NCBI RefSeq assembly: GCF_040610475.1
Contig: NZ_JBEXMJ010000001.1
Location: forward strand, 124,001-188,000
From: Actinopolymorpha sp. NPDC004070
GTDB taxonomy: Bacteria; Actinomycetota; Actinomycetes; Propionibacteriales; Actinopolymorphaceae
DNA length: 64,000 nucleotides
Reading direction: 5' to 3'
The notes under the pieces were generated by a model. The model was not told where the DNA came from. It saw only the letters and a list, made by a program, of their open reading frames with translations, and ran no database searches. The number at the start of each line of letters is the position of its first letter. Position 1 is the first letter of the stretch. The position numbers and the translations under genes are program-made. Positions 16,540 through 25,240 of this stretch are shown one piece after another.

Positions 16540-19500
16540 ATGCCCGGGCGGTTGCGCCGTCGGAGCCCGCTCACCGTCGCTCTCGCGCTGGCAGGTCTGC
16601 TGACCGCCACGGTGGCGGCCATGCCCGCCGTCGCGATCGCGTCGGCCCCCGCCACCACCTCGGCGGCCGCCACCTCGTCGGAGGGCATCACGGCGGTGTC
16701 GGCACACGACACGACCGTCGAGGTCGGCGGAAGCGTCGCCGAGGCCGGCGCACAGGTGGCGATCTACGTCCTCGGCGCGGAGGCGGACGCGGCCGACTAC
16801 GACAACGGCACGGCGGTGGCGCGGACGACGTCGGGAGCCGACGGCGCGTTCGCCGCGTCGTTCCCTCGTACCGACCAGGCGGGGCGCGACCGGTTGTACG
16901 ACCAGTACGTCGCCGTGGCCGGGTCGGGCGCGGACGCGAGGGTCGTCGGCGGCCCTCGGTATGTCGACCGACTCGACTTCACTCCCGCGCGCGACTTCGA
17001 CTACCCGAAGGCGGCGAGCAAGAAGGGCCTGCAGGTCGAGATGACCGACGACGCGGAGGAACTCGGCGTCCAGCACGCCGGGATCAACGTGGCGTTCAAC
17101 GAGATCATGCGCAACGGGCCGGGTGACGACCCGTCGAAGGTCGTGCCGTTCGAGTCCGGCGGACGGACGTTCTACTTCGATGCGGACGCGGTCGCGCGCC
17201 TCGACGGGCAGATCAAACCCCTGTCGGACAACGGGATCCTCGTCAACCTGATCCTGATCCTCTACCAGAGCGGCGACCCGAACTCCGCCTGGCCGATCCT
17301 GCACGACCCCGACGCCGCGGTCGGCTCCGGCACCGTCTACGCGTTCAACACCAAGACGGCGGAGGGAGTGGCGTACTTCACCGCGGCCGTGGAGTTTCTC
17401 GCCGACCGCTACACCCGCGCGGACCAGGCACACGGACGGGCCGTCGGCTACATCGTCGGCAACGAGGTCGACGCCCAGTGGGTGTGGGCGAACTCCGGTG
17501 ACACGCCGCTGGAGCAGTTCCTCCCCGCCTACGCCCGGGCGGTGCGGATCGCCTGGCAGGCAACGCGGAAGTACTGGTCCGGTGCTCGCACCTACGTCTC
17601 GCTCACCCACTGCTGGACCACCGTGTGCGGCGACAATCCCGACCCGGCGAACCCGACCAGGTTCTACGCCGGCAAGGACGTCGTCGACCAGTTGAACGCC
17701 CTCACCAAGCGCACCGGAGACGTCGGCTGGAACGTCGCCTACCACCCCTATCCGGAGAACCTGTTCGACCCGGCGTTCTGGAACGACAAGGCCGCGACAC
17801 CCGGCTTCGACACCCCACAGATCACGTTCAGGAACATCGAGGTGCTGCCGGACTACCTCTCCCAGGACGACCTCACCTACGCGGGCGCGAAACGGCGGAT
17901 CATCCTGTCCGAGCAGGGCTGCAACACCCCCGGCGACACCGCCGATGCCGAACGCCTGCAGGCCGCCTGCTACGCGTACGCCTACTACAAGATCCGCTTC
18001 CTGGACGGCATCGACGCGTTCATCCTGCACCGGCACGTCGACCACCAGCAGGAGGGCGGTCTGCGGCTCGGCCTGTGGACGTGGGACGACCAGCGGTCCG
18101 AGGCGGCGATGCCGGGGCGGCGCAAACGAAGCTACGACGTGTTCGCCGGCATCGACACCGCGCGGTCCCTGGAGGTCACCGACTTCGCCAAGTCGGTGAT
18201 CGGCATCCGGGACTGGGCCGACGTCGTCCCCGGCTTCGACCCGGGAAAGCTCGCCGAGCGCACACCACCCTCCCAGGTCGGGACCAGCAACGGCGCGAGG
18301 CCGGTACGCCCGCACGTCCTCGCCGATTTCGAGACCGGTCCGGACGGGTGGCGCGTGTCTGACAACGCGGCCGCTGTCTCGACGGTGGCCGGCGGCTACC
18401 ACGGACGCCGCGCGCTGCGGGTGCGGTTCGACGCGGCCTCGTTGCCGGCGTGGTCCCGTGACGCCAAGACGTGGAAGGGCGCCGACGTCGTTCTCCCGCA
18501 GCCGGTGGACGCGACCGCCACGCCGCACCTGAGTCTCGCCGTGCGGGTGCCGACACCCGCAGCGGGAGAGTTCAAGCCGGGCAACGTCTTCTACGCCAAG
18601 GTGCGCGCGTACGCGGCCGACGGGCAGGTGGCGTACGGCCTGGCACGGTTGGACCCCCGGCGCGGCTGGAACGTCCTGTCCCTGGACCTGTCCGGTTGGA
18701 AGGAGCGGTCACAGCTGGCCCGGGTGAAGGTATGGGTGCGCGGGTCCACCGACGACGACTGGCGCGGCAGCTTCGACGTGGACGACGTCGCGGTGTCCGG
18801 TGAGGTCGCGCCGGGCGGGGCGGTCCCGAACCTCGACGTCTCGGCGACGGTCGCCGCTCACCACCCGGTCGGTTCGAGGCTGTCGGTGAGGGTCACCAAC
18901 AACGACGTACGCCCGCTGGCCGGCAAGCTCAGCTTGCGCCCCTGCGACGGTGTGGCGGTGTCACCGGACATGTTGGACGTCGACGGGATCGGGACCGGAG
19001 CAGCCAAGACGTACGACACCACCGTGACGTCGTTCGACCCGGCCGACGCCGACCATCCGGTCGTGTGCGCGGCCTACGACGGACTGGTGCTGCCGGTGGA
19101 GTTCACGGTGCCCGCCGCCACGCCCACGTCGCTGTTCACCTTCGATGACGGGGTGCAGGGGTGGAAGGCGGGGGACAACGTGACGTCGGTGGCGAGCGTG
19201 GGCAGCTTCGCCAACGGGCCCGGGTCCCCACACGGCGGGGCCGGTGCGCTGGAGGCGACCGGTGCCGCCGCTCCGGCTTCGGAGAGCAGGACCGTCGCCG
19301 TCGACCCGGCTACCCCGCTGGACCTGTCCGGAGCGAAGGCCGTCGTCGCCTGGGTGGACTCCTACGGAGGCGCACCCGGAGCGACCGGATACGAGGCGAC
19401 GCTGACGCTGGTCAGCGGAGCCGAGCGCCGGTCGGTGACGGTGGGATCTTTCACGCCGGACAGGTGGAACGAGCTGCGCGTCGACGTCGGCGACTGGGCG

Positions 19501-19605
19501 GCGCGGGACCGGATCACCCGGATCGAGGTCGGCTTCCGGGCGATCGGGTCGGACACGCCCTGGAGCGCGAGGTTCCAGGTCGACGACGTCGCCTGGCTCG
19601 ACTGA
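16540..19605 (+). CDS. Secreted DUF5722-like putative glycosidase with two C-terminal binding-like domains
   Basis: 1021-residue exported protein. The Sec signal peptide covers about residues 1-35. Next comes a short N-terminal beta domain with SAHDTTVEVGGSV, then a catalytic-like (beta/alpha)8 domain at about 160-590. In it, VGNEVDAQW (Glu309) and IILSEQGCN (Glu458) are placed as acid/base and nucleophile would be in clan GH-A enzymes. I believe this domain is DUF5722; its activity is, to my knowledge, not established. Two similar beta modules follow, starting at about 592 (LADFETGPDGW) and 864 (FTFDDGVQGW), each ending in V-DDVA, as in jelly-roll carbohydrate-binding modules. ATG 16540 has GGAGG at 7-nt spacing. 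It follows the importer genes after 59 bp and probably releases their substrate. Confidence 0.78.
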   Translation: MPGRLRRRSPLTVALALAGLLTATVAAMPAVAIASAPATTSAAATSSEGITAVSAHDTTVEVGGSVAEAGAQVAIYVLGAEADAADYDNGTAVARTTSGADGAFAASFPRTDQAGRDRLYDQYVAVAGSGADARVVGGPRYVDRLDFTPARDFDYPKAASKKGLQVEMTDDAEELGVQHAGINVAFNEIMRNGPGDDPSKVVPFESGGRTFYFDADAVARLDGQIKPLSDNGILVNLILILYQSGDPNSAWPILHDPDAAVGSGTVYAFNTKTAEGVAYFTAAVEFLADRYTRADQAHGRAVGYIVGNEVDAQWVWANSGDTPLEQFLPAYARAVRIAWQATRKYWSGARTYVSLTHCWTTVCGDNPDPANPTRFYAGKDVVDQLNALTKRTGDVGWNVAYHPYPENLFDPAFWNDKAATPGFDTPQITFRNIEVLPDYLSQDDLTYAGAKRRIILSEQGCNTPGDTADAERLQAACYAYAYYKIRFLDGIDAFILHRHVDHQQEGGLRLGLWTWDDQRSEAAMPGRRKRSYDVFAGIDTARSLEVTDFAKSVIGIRDWADVVPGFDPGKLAERTPPSQVGTSNGARPVRPHVLADFETGPDGWRVSDNAAAVSTVAGGYHGRRALRVRFDAASLPAWSRDAKTWKGADVVLPQPVDATATPHLSLAVRVPTPAAGEFKPGNVFYAKVRAYAADGQVAYGLARLDPRRGWNVLSLDLSGWKERSQLARVKVWVRGSTDDDWRGSFDVDDVAVSGEVAPGGAVPNLDVSATVAAHHPVGSRLSVRVTNNDVRPLAGKLSLRPCDGVAVSPDMLDVDGIGTGAAKTYDTTVTSFDPADADHPVVCAAYDGLVLPVEFTVPAATPTSLFTFDDGVQGWKAGDNVTSVASVGSFANGPGSPHGGAGALEATGAAAPASESRTVAVDPATPLDLSGAKAVVAWVDSYGGAPGATGYEATLTLVSGAERRSVTVGSFTPDRWNELRVDVGDWAARDRITRIEVGFRAIGSDTPWSARFQVDDVAWLD

Positions 19606-19635
19606 CGTCCCACCCGCGCTCAGGTTGAGAATCGA

Positions 19636-19920
19636 CTACACGCCGGCTCTCTCGTGGTGGTCTTCGTGGCTCGCCTGCTGGGGAATCCGGGTCTGCTCGT
19701 GTTCTTCTGCAAGCTCGTAGCTGCGCAGGCCGTTTCCCAACGCGAAGAAGGTCGGGGCCCACTCACCGACGAAGATCCCCCACCGGTCCGCACGGTCGAT
19801 GCCGGCCCGCTCTTTCCGGTTCGAGACCATCCAGGATGCGACCGAAAGTCCGATACTGGCGAACCCGGCGATGTATGCGTGCTCGGACCTGATTCCCATT
19901 TCATGCAGCTTGCGAAGCAT
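19636..19920 (-). CDS. Small membrane protein, family unknown
   Basis: 94-residue protein. ATG 19920 is preceded by AGAGGAGG at good spacing, which supports a real gene and this start over longer frames. A hydrophobic segment spans about residues 14-32 (AYIAGFASIGLSVASWMVS), followed by a charged stretch and a second moderately hydrophobic piece with WGIFVGEWAPTFFALG; the C-terminus is polar and rich in Glu and His. It looks like the short, uncharacterised inner-membrane proteins common in actinobacteria. It stands alone, convergent with the DUF5722-like gene (30 bp apart). No function can be given. Confidence 0.75.
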   Translation of the reverse strand: MLRKLHEMGIRSEHAYIAGFASIGLSVASWMVSNRKERAGIDRADRWGIFVGEWAPTFFALGNGLRSYELAEEHEQTRIPQQASHEDHHERAGV

Positions 19921-20087
19921 GGGACCTCCTCTGAACGCGCGCCCTGTTACGTCGACGCTCGCACCGTAGGCACGGCCGGTCGGTGGGGGCACGAGACCGG
20001 TGACCTGTCGGCTTGGGACCAACGCAGTGAGCCCGACCGGCCTGGTCGCGGGGCCTCACCTCACCTTGTGTGGTTGCGCCGCGCTCC

Positions 20088-21155
20088 TCAGGTGAGCAGG
20101 AGGACGGCGTAGGCCGCGAGCCAGTGCTCCACCATGTAGTCGCTTCCGGCGACGTGCGGCAATGCCACGTCGGCATGCTGCCGCATCGCCGTGAGCGCGA
20201 CGCCCACCCGCGGGTCGTCGGCGGGAAGGGACTCGGCGATCCGGCGCCAGCACCACGCGCGGCTCGCGTTCAGGCCGTGCAGGTGGGCGATCTGGCCGTC
20301 GCTGTCGTCGGACACGACGGCCGGGGTGAACAGGGCCGCCGGACGTCCGTCGGCGAGTCGGGGAAGGAACCGTTCGAGCCAGCCGGGAAACTCCTCCGCG
20401 GGCACCAACTGGGCCATCAGCTCGGCCTCGGTCAGCGCGGGGGAGAGGAAGTCGTTGCCGGACGGCTCCCACGCACCCGGGTAGTCGCGGTCGTCACCGA
20501 ACCACCGGTGCGTGGCCGTGACGAAGGCGTCCAGCAGCTCCGGGTCGCCGGCGGCCGCGCGGGCCCGGGCGTACGGAAGCGACAGGGAGACGGCGAAGGC
20601 GCTGTTGGAGTGCACGCCGTACCGCACCGGATAGGTCGCGTCGGGCAGCCACCGCAGGAAGTTCCCGGTCAGCGTCTCGGCGAGCGGGGTGAAGCGTTCC
20701 GCCCACCGCCGGGCGTCCGGGTCGTCCCAGCCGGCGAGTTCGTGGGCGAGCCGCAGTGCCCATCCCCACCCGTAGGGGCGCTCCCGGCGACCTCCGACAC
20801 TGTCGACCATGTACGCGGCCTCGGCGGCCAGGCCGTCGGTGCTGAGATGGCTGTCGAGGGCCGCCCGGATCTCCTCCTCCGGCAGCGCCCCGACCGGGAC
20901 ACCGCGGCTGCCCGTCGCGAGCAGGCGCACGAGCAGCCAGTACATCTCCACACACGAGTGCCAGTCGTAGCTGCCGTAGAAGACCGGGTGCTGTGCGCGC
21001 GGCCGGTGCGGGAAGTCACCCGGCGCCCGCATCGTGTGTGGGAGGGCGTACGGGAACTCCCGGTCGATGTTGTCCAGCGCCACCCGTGCGTAGGAGCCGG
21101 CGTTCGCCTCCAGCTGTTCTCGCTGCTCCAGCCGTTCCCGCCACTGCTCGACCAC
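20088..21155 (-). CDS. DUF2891 family protein
   Basis: 355-residue cytoplasmic protein with the hallmarks of DUF2891: HPVFYGSYDWHSCVEMYW near the N-terminus, YGVHSNSAFAVSLSL in the middle, LHGLNASRAWCW and AGSDYMVEHWLAAYA at the end. Conserved His, Trp and Asp residues and an alpha-helical pattern suggest an alpha/alpha-barrel as in several glycan-active enzymes, but the activity is unknown to me. The frame is open to 21227; GTG 21155, preceded by GAGGAG at 9 nt, is the best start and fits the family length. It is the last gene of a leftward group and follows the PASTA repeat gene by 95 bp. Confidence 0.82.
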   Translation of the reverse strand: MVEQWRERLEQREQLEANAGSYARVALDNIDREFPYALPHTMRAPGDFPHRPRAQHPVFYGSYDWHSCVEMYWLLVRLLATGSRGVPVGALPEEEIRAALDSHLSTDGLAAEAAYMVDSVGGRRERPYGWGWALRLAHELAGWDDPDARRWAERFTPLAETLTGNFLRWLPDATYPVRYGVHSNSAFAVSLSLPYARARAAAGDPELLDAFVTATHRWFGDDRDYPGAWEPSGNDFLSPALTEAELMAQLVPAEEFPGWLERFLPRLADGRPAALFTPAVVSDDSDGQIAHLHGLNASRAWCWRRIAESLPADDPRVGVALTAMRQHADVALPHVAGSDYMVEHWLAAYAVLLLT

Positions 21156-21250
21156 CGGGCATCGCTCCTCGCGTCGACGTCGCCTGACCCTACCGAGTGA
21201 CGGCGGGGTCAGGCGACGTCGAGCCACCGAGGAAGGCGACGTCGAGCCAG

Positions 21251-22933
21251 CTAGTAGATCGCTGCCTCCGCGGCGACTCCGTTGCTGTCCCCGAGCACAC
21301 CGACCTCGAACCGCTGACAGCTCAGGTTCGTCGGGCTGCCGTCGGTGCAGTTGATCAGTCCCTTGTCGACGGCCACCACCAGATGGGCGTACCCGGACTC
21401 GAAGCTCACGGTCTTGTTCGCACCCCTCGCGAGCTCACCCAGCTCCTCCCAGCTGTTGGTCTGGGCGCTCCAGTGGTGCAGCCAGACACTGCGGTTGTCG
21501 GTGTTGAGGTTCGTCAGCTTCAGCGACTTGAGCCCCGGCGGCCGCTCGGCGGTGACGTTCAGGTTGACCTTGCTGCCCTGGTTGACCAGCGTGCCGGGCG
21601 GAGGGTCCTGCGCGACGACCTTCAGCCGGTTCATGTCGATCTCGCCGGTGGGGTTCCAGACGAAGCCGATCCCCAGCCCGACCGCACCGAGCAGGTCGTT
21701 GGCCGCCTTCTCGGTCACGCCGACGACGTTCGGCACCCGCACCTGCGCGGGCGGGGGCGGCGGAGGAGGCGGGGGCGGGCTGTAGACGGGAACGGAGACG
21801 CCGACGCGGGTCCAGTTCAGCTGGGCGCCGTCGGAGTTGCCGAGCCACCAGTTCCTGTCGCCTGGCGTGTAGAAGAGGACGTCGGTGCGCCCGTCGCCGG
21901 TGAAGTCGCCGGTCCAGAAGGGGCGGCCGTCCCAGATCTGGCCGAAGCCGCTGGTGTTGGCGGCGACGCTCCACTGGAGTGTGTTGCCGTCGCTGCGGCC
22001 GAGCCACCAGTTCTTGTCGCCGGGGTAGTAGAACATGATGTCGGTACGGCCGTCCCCGGTGAAGTCGCCGGTCCAGAAGGGGCGGCCGTCCCAGATCTGC
22101 CCGAAGCCGCTGGTGTTGGCGGCGACGCTCCAGCGGAGCTGGCCGCCGTCGCTGCGGCCGAGCCACCAGTTCTTGTCGCCGGGGTAGTAGAACATGATGT
22201 CGGTACGGCCGTCCCCGGTGAAGTCGCCGGTCCAGAACGGCCGGCCGTCCCAGATCTGCCCGAAGCCGCTGGTGTTTCCGGCATACCCCCACTGAAGTGT
22301 GTTGCCGTCACTGCGGCCCAGCCACCAGTTCTTGTCGCCCGGGCTGTAGAACATGATGTCGGTACGGCCGTCGCCGGTGAAGTCGCCGGTCCAGAAGGGC
22401 CGGTTGTCCCACACCTGGCCGAAGCCGCTGGTGTTTCCGGCGACGTTCCACTGCAGGGCGTTGCCGTCGCTGCGGCCGAGCCACCAGTTCCGGTCGCCGG
22501 GGTAGTAGAACATGATGTCGGTACGCCCGTCGCCGGTGAAGTCGCCGGTCCAGAAGGGCCGGCCGTCCCACACCTGCCCGAAGCCCCGGGTGTTTCCGGC
22601 GACGTTCCACTGCAGTTGGTTGTTGACCGTGCGGCCCAGCCACCAGTTCCGGTCACCCGGGTAGTAGAACAGGATCCCATCCTGACCCGGTGCGGTCCGT
22701 ACACTCCAGACCGCACAGCCTTCCGGTGAGTTCCCGAAGCCGGCGGTGTTGCCCACCCGCGTCCATCGCAGGGTCGCGTCCTGGATCGAACCGACCCACC
22801 AGTCCTTGCCCGTACGGAAGTAGTCACCAGGATCGAACAACAGCAACTGGTCGCGCGGCTGGCCGCCGAACCGGCCCACCCACGCGTAGTCCCCGGCTAC
22901 CCGCCCTGGAAGATTGCCCGTCGGCGACGGCAT
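21251..22933 (-). CDS. FG-GAP/VCBS-like repeat protein with PASTA domain
   Basis: 560-residue protein in four parts. Residues 1-380 hold seven propeller-blade-like units, five of them near-identical 53-residue repeats built on FWTGDFTGDGRTDIMFYYPG and NWWLGRSDG; the DGR-D loop resembles the calcium loop of FG-GAP/VCBS blades. A pure proline linker (ten prolines) follows, then one PASTA domain (VRVPNVVGVTEKAANDLLGA to VNLNVTA), then a C-terminal beta domain with cysteines (INCTDG, LSCQRF). ATG 22933 with a GAGGGG site is the best start; no signal peptide or membrane segment is visible there or in the longer frame to 22984. That is odd, because these domains are normally extracellular. Function is unknown. 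Confidence 0.8.
   Translation of the reverse strand: MPSPTGNLPGRVAGDYAWVGRFGGQPRDQLLLFDPGDYFRTGKDWWVGSIQDATLRWTRVGNTAGFGNSPEGCAVWSVRTAPGQDGILFYYPGDRNWWLGRTVNNQLQWNVAGNTRGFGQVWDGRPFWTGDFTGDGRTDIMFYYPGDRNWWLGRSDGNALQWNVAGNTSGFGQVWDNRPFWTGDFTGDGRTDIMFYSPGDKNWWLGRSDGNTLQWGYAGNTSGFGQIWDGRPFWTGDFTGDGRTDIMFYYPGDKNWWLGRSDGGQLRWSVAANTSGFGQIWDGRPFWTGDFTGDGRTDIMFYYPGDKNWWLGRSDGNTLQWSVAANTSGFGQIWDGRPFWTGDFTGDGRTDVLFYTPGDRNWWLGNSDGAQLNWTRVGVSVPVYSPPPPPPPPPPAQVRVPNVVGVTEKAANDLLGAVGLGIGFVWNPTGEIDMNRLKVVAQDPPPGTLVNQGSKVNLNVTAERPPGLKSLKLTNLNTDNRSVWLHHWSAQTNSWEELGELARGANKTVSFESGYAHLVVAVDKGLINCTDGSPTNLSCQRFEVGVLGDSNGVAAEAAIY
21835..22640. repeat. 159-bp tandem repeats within the FG-GAP-like gene
   Basis: Five in-frame units of 159 bp (53 codons) recur, as judged by the block around GTGAAGTCGCCGGTCCAGAA at about 21900, 22059, 22218, 22377 and 22536. 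Neighbouring units differ at few bases, many of them silent, so the array expanded recently or is kept uniform by recombination. Degenerate units flank it on the N-terminal side of the protein. Confidence 0.85.
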
Positions 22934-23081
22934 GTGGCCCCCCTCGATCAACTCTGGTACGAGACAACGGACCTTGATCCACAAGTCCGTGATCAGAAAA
23001 CCAGAAGCCGACGCGGCGCAGGGGCCGTTTCGCCGAATCCCCTTCCCTGCCGGGTGCTCCGAGCTCTCCGGCAGCTACCAG

Positions 23082-23834
23082 TCAGGCCTGGAAGGTGGGG
23101 TAGTCCGGGACCGGCGGTGCGCCGGTGTAGCGGTGGCCCGGGCCCATGTAGCTCATGGTCACCGCACGGCGCGGGTCGCCGGAGGTGTTCGCCGCGCTCC
23201 CGTGCAGCAGCAGGCTGTGGAAGAACAACGCCGAGCCGCGCCTCATCGGCACCGGTACCAGCGCGGCCGGGTCGTAGTGCTCGGCGGGTACGACGAAGTC
23301 GTCCTGGGTCTGCACGTGCGGCAGTGCGCCGCGCCGGTGACTGCCGGGGACGACGGTCAGGCAGCCGTTGTCCGTCGTGGCGTCGTCGAACGGAATCCAG
23401 CACGACCACAGCGACATCGGCTCGATCGGCCAGTACGGAGAGTCCTGGTGCTGCCCCTTCTCCGACCCGACCGCAGCCGGCTTCATCAGCGCGGTGGCGC
23501 GGAACAGCCGTGGAGGCTCACCGACCAGCGCCCGGACGAAGCGCAGAACCTGGTCGCTGGTGATCAGCCCGTGCAGCAGGTCGTCGTGGAACAGCCCGTC
23601 CACCTTGCGGATGTCCCCGCCGTCGGGACGCACCTCGCCGGACCGGTCGAGCGCGGGTTCGCGCTGTAGCCTGATGCCGTCCGGAGCCGCCAGCCGGCCA
23701 CTGGCGTAGTCGCCGAGCCGGGCGGCGTACCGCGCGCAGTCGCCGGCGCCGACCAGATCCTCCACCAGGAAGAACCCGTCGCGCCAGGCCTGCTCGCCCA
23801 CCACGTGCCGCCCGGCGGCCAGGTCGTTCACCAT
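23082..23834 (-). CDS. PhyH-family Fe(II)/2-oxoglutarate dioxygenase (first copy)
   Basis: 250-residue phytanoyl-CoA dioxygenase-like enzyme. The iron-binding triad is visible: His129 and Asp131 in GQHQDSPYW and a distal His in FFHSLLLHGSAANTS (His211 likely), with Arg222 or 223 placed to bind 2-oxoglutarate. WIPFDDATTDNGCL and VVPGSH are typical of the family. I use ATG 23834 because GGGGAGG precedes it; GTG 23864 overlaps the stop of the upstream oxidoreductase (GTGA) and is an alternative. It is third in an apparent operon after an esterase-like hydrolase and a Gfo/Idh/MocA enzyme. It is probably a hydroxylase of a small molecule related to the imported sugar; substrate unknown. Confidence 0.85.
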   Translation of the reverse strand: MVNDLAAGRHVVGEQAWRDGFFLVEDLVGAGDCARYAARLGDYASGRLAAPDGIRLQREPALDRSGEVRPDGGDIRKVDGLFHDDLLHGLITSDQVLRFVRALVGEPPRLFRATALMKPAAVGSEKGQHQDSPYWPIEPMSLWSCWIPFDDATTDNGCLTVVPGSHRRGALPHVQTQDDFVVPAEHYDPAALVPVPMRRGSALFFHSLLLHGSAANTSGDPRRAVTMSYMGPGHRYTGAPPVPDYPTFQA

Positions 23835-23860
23835 CGCCGTACCTCCCCGTCGTCGCAGGC

Positions 23861-25240
23861 TCACGTGCGTGCGGTCTCGTCGAGTAGTTCGTCGATCAGG
23901 TACGGACGGTTGTCGGCCACCGAACGCCAGACCGCCTCGCCCATCGCCACCGCCAGCGCACCCTCCCGGCTGTCGGCCGGTATGCGCAGGTCCAGCGACT
24001 CCTTCGACGGGCCGAGCAGCAGGTCGTGCCGGATCAGCGGGTCCGCGCCGCCGTGCCCTCCCTCGCCACCGGCGACGTCGTGGCGCCGCGCCGGCTCGAA
24101 CATCGGGTAGTGCACGATCTGCCCCGACTCCGGTGTCTCGCCCTTCCCGTCACGGAAGTCGATGCTGCACGTCTCCAGCCGCCCGTGCGTGCCGTTGATC
24201 GCCAGCCGGTAGCCCTCCCACCCACCGGAGAACAGGACCGAGTAGCTCAGGCTCGCGCCGGACCGGTAGCGGACGACCGCGGAGTAGGTGTCCTCGATGT
24301 CGATGGCCTCGTCGTAGATCCAGTTCCGGGTCCCGGGCGGATACTGCACGGTGTACGGCAGGCCGCCCAGGCCGGTGCGTGGCTTCAGGTGGTCGTCCTC
24401 GGGGACGTCGCCGTCGGCCAGCCAGCGCTGGTGGTACGGGCAACCCCGGCGCGGGCCCACGAGATCCGGGTCGGCGGCGCTGTCGGGGTCCGGGCGGTGC
24501 GGGCTGTTCGGCCCGTAGTAGTTGAGCGCGCCGTAGGCGAACACCTGCTGCGGCACGTCGCCGACCAGCCAGTTGACCATGTCGAAGTGGTGACAGGCCT
24601 TGTGGATGGACAATCCGCCGGAGATCCGGCGTTCGCGGTTCCACCGGTGGAAGTAGCTCGAACCGTGGTAGGTGTCCACGCTCCAGGTCAGCTCGACACT
24701 GGTCACCCTCCCCACGGCGCCGTCGAGCAGCATCCGCTTCAGCTGCCGGTTGCGCTCGGTGTAACGGAGGTTGTGTGCCACCCTGATCGACCCGCGGCTG
24801 GCGCGTTCGGCGGCGAGCATCTCGCGCACCTGCGCGCAGCTTGCCGCCATCGGCTTCTCGGTGATGACGTCACGGTCCCGGCGCAGCGCGGCGATCGCGT
24901 AGATCGCGTGGGTGGCGTCGGGTGAGGTGACCAGCACGACGTCCGGATCGACCTCGTCCACCATCCGGTCGAACTCGGCCGGCGCGTAGTACGGGACGTT
25001 CGTGGAGGTCAGGTCGCCGAACGCGCGTACCCGCTCGGCGTCCACGTCCAGGATCGCGACCAGCTCGCCGTGCTCAGACACCTCGGTGAGCTCCGACGGC
25101 TCGGCCCTGCGGGTGCCCGTGGCGTCCAGGCCGAGCAGGGGCAGCGCGAACAGCGACAGCCCGCGGTTGGACAGGCCGCAGAGGGCATATCTCGTACGTC
25201 TTGTACGGCCGGTACGCCGGTCCGCCGTGGTGCCGCTCAT
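23861..25240 (-). CDS. Gfo/Idh/MocA family oxidoreductase
   Basis: 459-residue NAD(P)-dependent sugar dehydrogenase-like protein. The N-terminal Rossmann region includes YALCGLSNRGLSLFALPLLG, a Gly-containing but non-classical loop, then VDPDVVLVTSPDATHA and the hallmark EKPMAAS. The C-terminal substrate domain has SGGLSIHKACHHFDMVNWLVG, with the usual His residues. ATG 25240 overlaps the stop of the upstream hydrolase as ATGA. The frame runs on to 25405, but homology starts after MSGTTAD. Length is somewhat above the usual 330-400 because of an insertion near residues 275-330. It probably oxidises or epimerises a sugar or cyclitol delivered by the divergent importer. Confidence 0.85.
   Translation of the reverse strand: MSGTTADRRTGRTRRTRYALCGLSNRGLSLFALPLLGLDATGTRRAEPSELTEVSEHGELVAILDVDAERVRAFGDLTSTNVPYYAPAEFDRMVDEVDPDVVLVTSPDATHAIYAIAALRRDRDVITEKPMAASCAQVREMLAAERASRGSIRVAHNLRYTERNRQLKRMLLDGAVGRVTSVELTWSVDTYHGSSYFHRWNRERRISGGLSIHKACHHFDMVNWLVGDVPQQVFAYGALNYYGPNSPHRPDPDSAADPDLVGPRRGCPYHQRWLADGDVPEDDHLKPRTGLGGLPYTVQYPPGTRNWIYDEAIDIEDTYSAVVRYRSGASLSYSVLFSGGWEGYRLAINGTHGRLETCSIDFRDGKGETPESGQIVHYPMFEPARRHDVAGGEGGHGGADPLIRHDLLLGPSKESLDLRIPADSREGALAVAMGEAVWRSVADNRPYLIDELLDETART

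Noticed and set aside
16375..18528. Minus-strand frame of 717 codons
   Set aside because: Shadow of the DUF5722-like gene; no start signal and no recognisable motif.
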